Shown here: piece after piece, positions 24,703-32,603 of the stretch
How positions within the stretch are numbered: the first letter of the stretch is position 1
Layout of the letters: the number at the start of each line of letters is the position of its first letter
From: Nitrospira defluvii
GTDB taxonomy: Bacteria > Nitrospirota > Nitrospiria > Nitrospirales > Nitrospiraceae
Direction of reading: 5' to 3'
Assembly (NCBI RefSeq): GCF_905220995.1
Contig: NZ_CAJNBJ010000018.1
Coordinates: forward strand, 1 to 64,000
DNA: 64,000 nt
Notes under the pieces: generated by a model
The model's database searches: none
Seen by the model: the letters and a program-made list of their open reading frames with translations, nothing else
What the model was told of the DNA's origin: nothing
Translations under genes and position numbers: made by a program

Positions 24703-27105
24703 TCACCGATTGTGTGATAACGCTCTCGCGGCGGCGATGGCAGCTTGGCCCAGCGACAGCCCTCCGTCGTTTGACGGAACGTGCCGATGTGCGAGCACCG
24801 CGAATCCCATCCCTTGCAATTTGGCTGTCACGAGTTCACACAGCGCCTGGTTCTGAAATACTCCGCCGGATAACACGACGTGGCGAATCGTCCGCTCCCC
24901 TTCGTCGACTCTGGTGACCTTGCCCACCACGGCGCAGATCGCCAACGCCAGTCCCTTATGAAACCGGGCAGCCATGACTGAACGCGGCGTGTGCAGGATC
25001 AAGTCGCCGAGCAGGGCTTGCCACATGGCCAGCGGTTCGATGTAGGGCAGCTTCGCCTCGTCGAGGTAGGGGATCGTGAACGGATAGGCCAGGGCGTCGT
25101 CTTCCTCTTCCAAAGTCGCCTGATTAACCACCTGTTCCAATTCAATGGCTGCCTGCCCTTCGTAACTCGCGTGGTCGCGGCACAATCCCATGGCCGCCGC
25201 CACCGCATCGAAGAGACGGCCACAGGAACTGGCCGCAGGGCTGTTGATTCCGCGAGCCAGCATGGAGTCCAGAACGCCACGCGGTTTCTTGGCCAAAAAG
25301 TGGTAGAGGTCTAGTTCGGCATAGTTCATGGCGAATCGAACCCACCCGAGTTCCGCCATGAGATGCGCATAGGTGTTTCGCCAGGGCTCCTTGACCGCTT
25401 GCTCTCCACCGAGCATTCGCACGGGCTTGAAGGTTCCAACCCGGACGGCCGTTCTATAGTCAGCCAGCATGAACTCGCCGCCCCAGAGCTGTCCCTCATC
25501 CCCATATCCCAAGCCATCCAGCGCAATTCCTAATACAGCTGGATGATCGATCGGAATTCCGTTCTCGACCATACAGGCAGCGACATGCGCATGATGATGT
25601 TGGACTTCGCAGACCGGCAACGATCGATCGGCAGCCAGGGCTTTCCCGACTTTGCTTGAGAGGTACTCAGGATGGCAATCGACTCCGATCAGATCCGGAG
25701 TGTGCGCGAACAAGTCTCCATACTGCCGCAGTGCTCTCCGATAATCGGCGAGCGTCAAAGCATCCTCGAGGTCTCCGATGTGGTGGGAGAGGATGGCACG
25801 ATTGTCACTGAAGAGACAGAAGGTGTTCTTCAATTCGCCCCCCATCGCGAGGATGCGCGGGGCCTGATCAAATCCTTTTGGGAACAGAATCGGCGCCGGG
25901 GCATAGCCGCGGCTACGACGGAGGACACGGGGAACCCCCGCGATGACTTTGGTGACAGAGTCATCGACCCGTTGCGCGATGGGACGATCATGGAGGAGAA
26001 AATACTCCGCGATGGCGCCCAATTGTGCCTTGGCTAAATCATTGTCGATCCATTGAGGCTCATCGGCCCGATTCCCGCTCGTCAGGACGATCGGGCGATT
26101 CATTCTTCTCAGCAGAAGGTGATGCAATGGAGTATTGGGCAACATGAACCCCAACGTACGCACGCCCGGTGCCACGCTCGCCGCCACCTCGGCATCGGGC
26201 CGACATTTCAGGATCACGATCGGCGCCGCCGGGCTCTCGAGCAGCGCGCGCTCCTGTTCATCAATGCCCGCATATCGCGCGATAACCTGAAGATCGCGGG
26301 CCATCAGCGCAAAGGGTTTGCCTTCTCGACCTTTCAATCGACGAAGTCGAGACACGCTGTCTTCCTGGGTGGCGTCGCAGGCGAGCTGGATGCCGCCCAG
26401 TCCCTTGATCGCCACAAGGTGCCCCCGCTGAAGAAGCGTACAGGCCGCGTCAACCGCATCCATCATCGACAACGCGTCGACCGCGATGGGCTTCCCATCG
26501 GCCCGTTCCAACCAGGCCCTCGGCCCGCATGTGTGGCAGGCAATCGGCTGCGCGTGAAACCGGCGGTCGGCGGGATCCTCGTATTCCGCCGCACAGGCAG
26601 GGCACATCCGAAACCGATTCATGGTCGTGCCCGAGCGATCGTAGGGAATCTGTTCTTGAATCGTCAGTCGCGGCCCGCACTGCGTGCAGTTGGTAAAGGA
26701 ATACCGATAGCGCCGGGCGAAGGGGTCGAGGATTTCCTGTGCGCAGTCAGGGCAGGTCGCGGCGTCCGGCACGACTCCGGTTGACACGTCTCCTGATCCG
26801 CTTTCCCGGATCGTGAAATCCGGGGGAATGTGCTCAATGGCAGCCGGTTCAGAGATGATCTCATCGATCCGGGCGAGGATTGGCGGCTGCTCCTTCAGCG
26901 TCGTCATGAAGTGCAGGATGCGGTCCGGTGGGCCAATCGCCACAATCCTGACGCCTTCTCCATCGTTCAGGACATAGCCTCGGATCTGATGCTGTCGTGC
27001 CAGTCGCCAGACCATCGGACGGAACCCGACCCCTTGAACAAGGCCGTGCACACGAATCGAGAATGCCACGTGGTCCGACGTATGGGAGGACACGACCGGA
27101 CTCAT
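24703..27105 (-). CDS. hypF: Carbamoyltransferase HypF
   Basis: An 800-aa HypF that makes the cyanide-ligand precursor from carbamoyl phosphate. Domains in order: acylphosphatase-like (VHGLVQGVGFRPMVWRL, about 19-35); two zinc fingers (CPDC...CTQCG and CPAC...CHTCG, about 118-195); a YrdC-like domain (IKGLGGIQLACDAT); and a Kae1-like C-terminal domain with VQHHHAHVAACMVENG and LSGGVFQNQALCELV. Normal length. ATGA overlap with the NHL gene upstream. Confidence 0.97.
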   Translation of the reverse strand: MSPVVSSHTSDHVAFSIRVHGLVQGVGFRPMVWRLARQHQIRGYVLNDGEGVRIVAIGPPDRILHFMTTLKEQPPILARIDEIISEPAAIEHIPPDFTIRESGSGDVSTGVVPDAATCPDCAQEILDPFARRYRYSFTNCTQCGPRLTIQEQIPYDRSGTTMNRFRMCPACAAEYEDPADRRFHAQPIACHTCGPRAWLERADGKPIAVDALSMMDAVDAACTLLQRGHLVAIKGLGGIQLACDATQEDSVSRLRRLKGREGKPFALMARDLQVIARYAGIDEQERALLESPAAPIVILKCRPDAEVAASVAPGVRTLGFMLPNTPLHHLLLRRMNRPIVLTSGNRADEPQWIDNDLAKAQLGAIAEYFLLHDRPIAQRVDDSVTKVIAGVPRVLRRSRGYAPAPILFPKGFDQAPRILAMGGELKNTFCLFSDNRAILSHHIGDLEDALTLADYRRALRQYGDLFAHTPDLIGVDCHPEYLSSKVGKALAADRSLPVCEVQHHHAHVAACMVENGIPIDHPAVLGIALDGLGYGDEGQLWGGEFMLADYRTAVRVGTFKPVRMLGGEQAVKEPWRNTYAHLMAELGWVRFAMNYAELDLYHFLAKKPRGVLDSMLARGINSPAASSCGRLFDAVAAAMGLCRDHASYEGQAAIELEQVVNQATLEEEDDALAYPFTIPYLDEAKLPYIEPLAMWQALLGDLILHTPRSVMAARFHKGLALAICAVVGKVTRVDEGERTIRHVVLSGGVFQNQALCELVTAKLQGMGFAVLAHRHVPSNDGGLSLGQAAIAAARALSHNR

Positions 27106-28316
27106 TCCAACTCCTCAACGCACATCGGCCGGATCACCACTCGATTGTTGCCACTGTCAGCGATCGCCAACATCCCTTCGCAAACAGACACGCCGTAGGG
27201 CCAACAGATCGTATCGGGTGTAGGAAACCCCCACTGATTGTCACCTTTCATCTCGAACGAGCGCTGGCCTGCCAAAGCCCGCGCCCGCGCACCGGTTCCC
27301 AGATCACGGACATGCCAGCCGAGGAGCCGAGAGTTGGCGGTGTCGCTCACGACGAGCCAATCCCCTGCCGAGGCGATACCATAGGGCATGTTCAGGGAAC
27401 CAGCATGCGGCCAGTACTGTCCACCGTTGTGATCGACCTGCGCGACATCGGTCTGTCCTAAAATCCAGTCGCTTTCAGCGCCGCAGGTTGAGGGCAACGT
27501 GTTCCAGATCATGACGCGATTATTGCCGGCGTCAGCCACGCACAGTTTGTTGCCCCAGCGAGCGATGCCATGCGGCCACCGCATGCTCCTTGCTGACGGC
27601 GCACCACCGGCGTTTTCATCTTTTCCGGCAAAGTCTGTTTGACCCAGCACGAGATCAGCAGCCTGACCGTTCTGGGTCGGTGGAGTGAACCAGATCAACA
27701 CGCGGCGGTTCCCGGTATCCGCCACAATCAAACTGTCTCCCCAACAACACACGCCGTAAGGCCAATAGAGCGTCTCTGCCGATGGAGCGGCACAGCCACG
27801 ATTGATCTCTACATCCTCGAAATTTTTCTGGCCCAGCACAAGGTCAGGAGGACAATGACTCGTTGTTGGAAGTTGTCGCCAGATCAGCACCCGGTGATTC
27901 CACGCATCCGCCACCGCTAATCCGGTTCCGTAGGCGACAATCCCGGTCGGCACATTCAAGGTTGTGGGGCCAGGGAGACGTTTTGCGTTGCGACCCTCTG
28001 AAAGGAAATCGGGTTGACCGATGACCCAGTCGGCTTCCGCGTCGTTCGCGGTTGGACAGGTCCGCCATCCCAGCAAACGGTGATGACCGGTGTCAGCCAC
28101 CCACAGCGGACCATCCTTCGATACAAGACAGCACCCTCGTGGACCGAACAGGGTTTTTGGCGATGGGACGACCGGAAGAGGAAAACCTTGGTCATCTCGA
28201 CTCTCCCCTAACACAATGATCGGGCCAACCGGTGCCCACAAGGGCGGAGGAATGATCGGTTCTCCGGCAGCAACAGGGCGCTGCCCGGACTGTGCGAGAT
28301 GGACTGAGAGCGCCAT
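27102..28316 (-). CDS. NHL-repeat beta-propeller protein
   Basis: A 404-aa protein with at least six NHL-type repeats, each ending in a variant of VADTGNRRVLIW (VADTGHHRLLGW, VADAWNHRVLIW, VADAGNNRVMIW, VSDTANSRLLGW, IADSGNNRVVIR). This predicts a six-bladed propeller. No signal peptide, so it is probably cytoplasmic. NHL proteins occur in several uptake-hydrogenase clusters and may act in assembly or membrane docking; the role is unproven. Its end overlaps the hypF start and its start lies 5 bp after the NifU-Rieske gene. Confidence 0.85.
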   Translation of the reverse strand: MALSVHLAQSGQRPVAAGEPIIPPPLWAPVGPIIVLGESRDDQGFPLPVVPSPKTLFGPRGCCLVSKDGPLWVADTGHHRLLGWRTCPTANDAEADWVIGQPDFLSEGRNAKRLPGPTTLNVPTGIVAYGTGLAVADAWNHRVLIWRQLPTTSHCPPDLVLGQKNFEDVEINRGCAAPSAETLYWPYGVCCWGDSLIVADTGNRRVLIWFTPPTQNGQAADLVLGQTDFAGKDENAGGAPSARSMRWPHGIARWGNKLCVADAGNNRVMIWNTLPSTCGAESDWILGQTDVAQVDHNGGQYWPHAGSLNMPYGIASAGDWLVVSDTANSRLLGWHVRDLGTGARARALAGQRSFEMKGDNQWGFPTPDTICWPYGVSVCEGMLAIADSGNNRVVIRPMCVEELE

Positions 28317-28321
28317 CGCCT

Positions 28322-29206
28322 CTAGCCTTTCAGTTTCACTTCCACGGTCGATCCCACGACACGTACCGCTCGGGGAACCAGCTGCACTTCAGGAGCCGTC
28401 AGGCATTCTCCTGAGGACAAGTCATAGCGAAATCCGTGGTAGGGGCAGGTAATCACGCCTTGTTCAACTTCACCCATGTCGAGCGGCATTCCCATGTGCG
28501 CACAGGCGTTCTCAAAGCAAGTCACGCGATGATCCTGTCGACTGAACAGCAGTGATTGCCCATTCAGTTCCAGCACCTTGATGCCGGCGTCAGGAATCTC
28601 TTCCAGCGTTACGGCCGCGTGCCAGCCCGTGTCGCTTCTCAACGCAAACGGGCTGATGAACGACACCGCGGCTCCATGGCCATTGGAGGCGGGGAGGCTG
28701 CCTTTGACCTTCTTGATTGTGAGGATTTCCGGGCAATGCTCACGGATGGCTTTCTCAATTCCCTCCGTCAGCGTGAGCCCTGAGGAAGGACATCCGTCGC
28801 ACGCGCCAACCAGTTGAATCTCGACGGTATCGGGGGGGGCTACCGAAACCAGCTCGACGTTTCCGCCGTGTCCTTGAAGCAGCGGACGAACAGAGCCCAG
28901 GGCTTGCTCAATTCGCTCATGGAGCGACGGTTTCACCAGTTCCAGATAGCGGAGGACGGCATAGACCACTTCATCGCTGGCGACCTGTTTCAACGCCTCC
29001 AGAGCAGCTGGCTCAGCCTTGATCCCGCGAATCACCCGCGCAAAGGCTTCCTTGTGCAGATCGTCGACAGCCTGCCGCAGGGCCTCAACGGTCAGCCGGT
29101 GTGACTCATCCCATCCTTGCACGATAGCCTCAAGACTCTCGATGCTCTTCAGCAAAGAGGCCAGCGTCGGCTGTTCTGTCGAGAGAATCGCGTTCGACTC
29201 CGCCAT
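28322..29206 (-). CDS. NifU-like/Rieske fusion protein
   Basis: About 294 aa. A helical N-terminal part is followed by a NifU C-terminal-type domain with CDGCPSS (near residue 137), the 4Fe-4S scaffold motif, and then a Rieske domain with CAHMG and CPYHGF (near residues 234-255) for a 2Fe-2S cluster. Similar fusions (HucE/HhyE in mycobacteria) are proposed to carry electrons from hydrogenase to the quinone pool. The start is either GTG 29215, overlapping the previous stop, or ATG 29206 with GGTGAG upstream; I chose 29206. Confidence 0.85.
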   Translation of the reverse strand: MAESNAILSTEQPTLASLLKSIESLEAIVQGWDESHRLTVEALRQAVDDLHKEAFARVIRGIKAEPAALEALKQVASDEVVYAVLRYLELVKPSLHERIEQALGSVRPLLQGHGGNVELVSVAPPDTVEIQLVGACDGCPSSGLTLTEGIEKAIREHCPEILTIKKVKGSLPASNGHGAAVSFISPFALRSDTGWHAAVTLEEIPDAGIKVLELNGQSLLFSRQDHRVTCFENACAHMGMPLDMGEVEQGVITCPYHGFRYDLSSGECLTAPEVQLVPRAVRVVGSTVEVKLKG

Positions 29207-29211
29207 CGGAC

Positions 29212-29436
29212 TCACCGATACTTCAGGTCACGAAAGAGCCTCGGCTGGAGCGCCCCTGCAGAGAGACCAGCGACGAGGACGGCTATCCATAACGCCACGC
29301 CCAACTTGGCTAACACGATCAGGATCACGGCGGCCACCGTCATGCCGACTCCAGCCAACATCATCACTTTAGGAAGGTCGTGGAACAATTTGCCCTTGAA
29401 GAACAACAGAACGGAATTCCAGAACATGTCAAACAT
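29212..29436 (-). CDS. Tiny membrane protein 1
   Basis: A 74-aa protein with an amphipathic start (MFDMFWNSVLLFFKGKLFHDL) and then two near-contiguous hydrophobic segments (VMMLAGVGMTVAAVILIVLAK and GVALWIAVLVAGLSAG), ending in a basic tail. GAGGA lies before ATG 29436. It could anchor the cytosolic hydrogenase or its electron carriers to the membrane. Not assigned to a family. Confidence 0.75.
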   Translation of the reverse strand: MFDMFWNSVLLFFKGKLFHDLPKVMMLAGVGMTVAAVILIVLAKLGVALWIAVLVAGLSAGALQPRLFRDLKYR

Positions 29437-29448
29437 GGTTTCATTCCT

Positions 29449-29670
29449 CTACATGAGCAACGCCAGGATGAGCAGCCCCACGAACACACCGGGTATCGAT
29501 GCCACGGGCCCGAAGAATGCCCCCATCATCGCAGCCAGCTCGTTTCCCAACACTTTCCCCCCGACAAGAATCCCGCCTACGGCGCCACCGAGCGCTCCTG
29601 ACAGCAGCGCCAAGCCCATCAGAATGGCTCCACTGAGGAGCGTTAAGTCACCTTGAGCCAAACCTGTCAT
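29449..29670 (-). CDS. Tiny Gly-rich membrane protein 2
   Basis: A 73-aa protein predicted to be a two-helix hairpin: a Gly/Ala-rich first helix (LMGLALLSGALGGAVGGILV), a short polar turn (GKVLGNE) and a second helix ending in LLILALLM. The layout recalls ATP synthase subunit c, but no acidic ion-binding residue is in the second helix. GGAG lies upstream of ATG 29670. Together with its neighbour it probably forms a membrane patch for the hydrogenase system. Confidence 0.75.
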   Translation of the reverse strand: MTGLAQGDLTLLSGAILMGLALLSGALGGAVGGILVGGKVLGNELAAMMGAFFGPVASIPGVFVGLLILALLM

Positions 29671-29716
29671 TTCCGTCCCTCTCCTTCCTCGCTGCGGATA
29701 GAACGGCACGGACTAT

Positions 29717-30727
29717 TCATGCGGCTCCGTCATTCGTAGAAGCCAGCATGTCAGCCTCAACGAGAGCTTCCAACTCCTGCCTGAGTTCGTTGAGGACCTC
29801 CCCGGTCACTCGCACCTTGCTCGTATCTCCGAAACGCTCGAACAACTCCTTTGCTTCTTCGAGATACCGAATGGCCTGCTCCAGATTTCGCCGATTCCCC
29901 TGCTCCGGCCGGGACGGCTCATCGGGCAAGTTGCGCAGGGCATTCGCCTTATTGGAGATGGTGTTCGCGTATTCGATCGGCGTATCCGCTGGGGTTCGAA
30001 CCTTCAGCGCCTCATCATAGGCGACAATGGCGCGCAGATTATTCTCCACGCTGTGGCTGCTTGACGCATACTGCAACGCATTCCCAAGGTTGTTCTGCAG
30101 CATGGCGTATTCGACGGGCTGATCAACGAGCGTGACGACCGTGAGGGCTTCTTCGAAGGATTGCACCGCAAGCGCCTCACGCATCTTCCCGCTCGGTTCG
30201 GTCATGGGGAGAGACAGGTAGGCGGTGGCGAGGTTGTTGTGCAGAATGGCATACTCGGTCGGATGAGCCTCACGGGTAAAGGTCCGCAGCGCGCGCAAAT
30301 AGGCTCCGATCGCATCGGCAATCCTGGCACGCCCGGCCGAGGCAAGTGTGTGCAACGCCAGACCCAGGTTCATCTCAGCTTCGGCAATTTCTTCCAGCAA
30401 GCCGCCATGCTGAAATCCTGCTAAGGCCGACTCAAAGAGTTGTCGCGCTTGTTCGACGAATTCTGCGCCCTCGTAGGGGATCGCGTTCAACGCCGTACCC
30501 TTGCGCGCCTGAATCCGCGCCGTGAGAAGGGCTTCTTCTTCCGCGGAGAGGGTCAACGCGCGATCATACAGCGAGACTGCGTGATGGAGGTCGTGAACGG
30601 AACGGGGCTTCCGCTGGAGTCCCATCGCGACCTCGATCAACAGATCAATCTTGTCCCGATTAGCAATCTCAGGAGATTCGACGGCCGCGAGCGCGGCTTT
30701 CACATGTTCATCCGAGAGAGAACTCAT
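29717..30727 (-). CDS. TPR-repeat protein
   Basis: About 336 aa of tetratricopeptide-like helical pairs, with repeats such as AEMNLGLALHTLAS, AILHNNLATAYLSLP, AMLQNNLGNALQYAS and NTISNKANALRNLP, each starting near a Glu/Tyr (EYA) pair. Start set at ATG 30727 with GGAG eight bases upstream. It is probably a scaffold for assembling the hydrogenase or its electron-transfer partners; TPR proteins recur in related clusters. It begins a new block after a 250-bp spacer. Confidence 0.85.
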   Translation of the reverse strand: MSSLSDEHVKAALAAVESPEIANRDKIDLLIEVAMGLQRKPRSVHDLHHAVSLYDRALTLSAEEEALLTARIQARKGTALNAIPYEGAEFVEQARQLFESALAGFQHGGLLEEIAEAEMNLGLALHTLASAGRARIADAIGAYLRALRTFTREAHPTEYAILHNNLATAYLSLPMTEPSGKMREALAVQSFEEALTVVTLVDQPVEYAMLQNNLGNALQYASSSHSVENNLRAIVAYDEALKVRTPADTPIEYANTISNKANALRNLPDEPSRPEQGNRRNLEQAIRYLEEAKELFERFGDTSKVRVTGEVLNELRQELEALVEADMLASTNDGAA

Positions 30728-30928
30728 GATCTCGACTCCACAGGAGGGGAAATTCACTGCACGATCGAACGAGCGCACTCTACGAGGGACACCAAGAGAT
30801 GTCAACTCGATTTTCTATGTGCAAACTTTGTTTTCACAATCAAGTTTCATGCCGATGGACTGCGTTGAGGCAGCGGTCTGTGGATATCCGAGCTGGGGGT
30901 GTCTGGTGGCGATCCGATAGAAGGGAGT

Positions 30929-30951
30929 GTCGGACGAAGGACCAGTCCGAC
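30929..30951 (-). terminator. Hairpin between protease and TPR genes
   Basis: Perfect 7-bp arms GTCGGAC/GTCCGAC around a 9-base loop within the 250-bp gap. No T-run follows on the minus strand, so it is a weak terminator or an RNA-processing element separating the structural from the maturation block. Confidence 0.4.
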
Positions 30952-30976
30952 CGGTGGTGGAACCCTGATCCGACCC

Positions 30977-31819
30977 TTATGAGGGCCAATCGGTTACGAG
31001 CGCGGCCATTCGGCTATCCCACTGCACGGGGACAACCTTTTCCTGCTGGTCCTCAATTCCGTGGCCCCGGAGAAACTCTTGGGCATGCACGACACGATCG
31101 CCTTGAGGATTTCGGACTTTCAGCAACAGGCCCCCAGCCGCGGCATGGCGGACCGGTAACAAGAGCAGCTTCTGGTCCTGTCGAAGGAGCACGATGCTCT
31201 CCAAACCACCCAGATATTTGGCATATACCTTCGCGTCGATGTAGATGCTCCCCTGCCTGATCGTCACCTGAGGATGATCTTCTGAACGCTCCGTGACTGG
31301 TTCATCGCTGCAAGGAGCACGCTGCCCGCTCCTTAACCGTGTCGATCGCTCACGGATGTCTTCCTTGATCTGGTCAATGACTCGCTCCAGAGCTTGAGCG
31401 ACCGCAGGACTGAGTTCTAGTCCCAAGGAGACATCTGCCGCTTCGACGAGATAGACCGTGACATCGTGAGGAAACGTGTCACCAAAGATTTTTCGTCCCG
31501 CATAGAGCGCGTGATCCCATCGAAAATCATGCAGGCTATAACCAGGTTCGGGCCTGCTGGCCACTTCCTTTCCGGGAAGCTTGAAAATGGAGCCGGGTGT
31601 CGAGCCGCTGAGGCTGGCATCGACGAGAATCAAGGAGGAGGTCCCACGGGCTTGGAACATGACGTCCATTCCTCCGGTCCCTGCATCATAGACCTGGATG
31701 TTCTCCTGCGGTTCGGCGTTTAACCACTGCATCAGCCGCTGGGCGACGATCACGCCGAGCCCATCATCGCGGCGATTGAGATTGCCGCACCCGATCACGG
31801 CCAGCGCCTCGGTTGCCAT
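30977..31819 (-). CDS. Hydrogenase maturation endopeptidase with extra C-terminal domain
   Basis: About 280 aa. Residues 1-160 are a HyaD/HybD-type protease: LAVIGCGNLNRRDDGLGVIV at the start with the first acidic nickel-sensing residue, VYDAGTGGMDVMF, VDASLSGSTPG, and a conserved His in YSLHDFRWDHAL. It cleaves the HupL C-terminus once nickel is inserted. The last 120 residues are extra and contain IRQGSIYIDAKVYAKYLGGL and LLLPVRHAAAGGLLLKVRN; the usual family length is near 160-200 aa. Start at ATG 31819 with GGAG nine bases upstream, 2 bp after the previous gene. Confidence 0.88.
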   Translation of the reverse strand: MATEALAVIGCGNLNRRDDGLGVIVAQRLMQWLNAEPQENIQVYDAGTGGMDVMFQARGTSSLILVDASLSGSTPGSIFKLPGKEVASRPEPGYSLHDFRWDHALYAGRKIFGDTFPHDVTVYLVEAADVSLGLELSPAVAQALERVIDQIKEDIRERSTRLRSGQRAPCSDEPVTERSEDHPQVTIRQGSIYIDAKVYAKYLGGLESIVLLRQDQKLLLLPVRHAAAGGLLLKVRNPQGDRVVHAQEFLRGHGIEDQQEKVVPVQWDSRMAALVTDWPS

Positions 31820-31821
31820 GC

Positions 31822-32151
31822 TTAAATTCTCCACAGACGGCATGACCAGTCTTTCTCGACAGGCAGGTGTAGTTCTGGCAAGTCGCAGAACTGCCGGTGG
31901 ATCACGAAGTACATACACGTTTCGCAGGATTGTTTCAGGTCATCGTCATCCTCGGGAGGAGCGTATGGGGTGAGTGTAACCCCGGCCGCAGTCAGCTTGT
32001 CAGCATAGTGATCCGGAGGGATGGCCTGGAGTCGACTGACGAGCTGAGTGACCATCTCACTCGTATAGGCTCTTGGCTCTACCTCGGTTTTCAGCCCGTC
32101 TTTCAATAGTTGCTGAAGCTTGCTTCGGAGGATGTCGTCCGCATCCTTCAT
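31822..32151 (-). CDS. HiPIP-like four-Cys protein, copy 1
   Basis: About 109 aa. A helical N-terminal half is followed by a C-terminal cysteine domain: CETCMYFVIHRQFC, then DLPELHLPVEKDWSCRLWRI, spacing C-x2-C-x9-C-x14-C. The last part resembles the C-terminal end of high-potential iron-sulfur proteins (C, about 13 residues, WC, then an aromatic). No export signal, so it would act in the cytoplasm beside the hydrogenase. Start: ATG 32151, or TTG 32163 in frame. It is a paralogue of the next gene upstream. Confidence 0.75.
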   Translation of the reverse strand: MKDADDILRSKLQQLLKDGLKTEVEPRAYTSEMVTQLVSRLQAIPPDHYADKLTAAGVTLTPYAPPEDDDDLKQSCETCMYFVIHRQFCDLPELHLPVEKDWSCRLWRI

Positions 32152-32178
32152 GCAAATCACCAAGCATAGACGGAGACA

Positions 32179-32493
32179 TCAGATTCGCCAGAGGCGGCAC
32201 CACCAATCGGGTTCCACCGGCACAGCGAGTTCAGGCAGATCACACCATTTCCGGTGAACGAGGTAGTACATGCACTCCAGACACCGCATCTGATCCGGCC
32301 CGTAGGGTTTGTCGGTAAAGCCTCCGATGACCAGCTTGCCTTTCAAGTCATCGGGGGGAAGCGACCGAAGTTCATCCAGGATCTTGGCAAACTCAACGTG
32401 CGTTTCGGGAAACGGCTCCGTTTGAGTTTTGAGCCCACTGGCTAGGAGCTGGGCGATTTTCTCCCGCAGTTTTTCTTCTTCCTCGGGGCGCAT
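32179..32493 (-). CDS. HiPIP-like four-Cys protein, copy 2
   Basis: A 104-aa paralogue of the adjacent gene. The helical start (EEEEKLREKIAQLLASGL) corresponds to copy 1, and the cysteine domain CLECMYYLVHRKWC followed by DLPELAVPVEPDWWCRLWRI has identical cysteine spacing. GAGGGG lies eight bases before the ATG. It directly follows hupL in the transcript. It could carry a 4Fe-4S cluster and accept electrons from HupS; a zinc site is the alternative. Confidence 0.78.
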   Translation of the reverse strand: MRPEEEEKLREKIAQLLASGLKTQTEPFPETHVEFAKILDELRSLPPDDLKGKLVIGGFTDKPYGPDQMRCLECMYYLVHRKWCDLPELAVPVEPDWWCRLWRI

Positions 32494-32563
32494 TCAACGA
32501 TCCCCTCTTCGCTCGAGGGCTACTTTAGCCCATTAGTTCCGTTGTTCGATGGGACCCAGGCCA

Positions 32564-32597
32564 AGAGGATTGCGACCCATAGGATCGCAATCCCTCT
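32564..32597 (-). terminator. Hairpin just after hupL
   Basis: Arms GGATTGCGA (32567-32575) and TCGCAATCC (32585-32593) pair perfectly and extend outward with one bulge. No T-run follows. It lies 7 bp past the hupL stop and could damp read-through or protect the hupSL mRNA. Confidence 0.5.
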
Positions 32598-32603
32598 GGA
32601 GCG

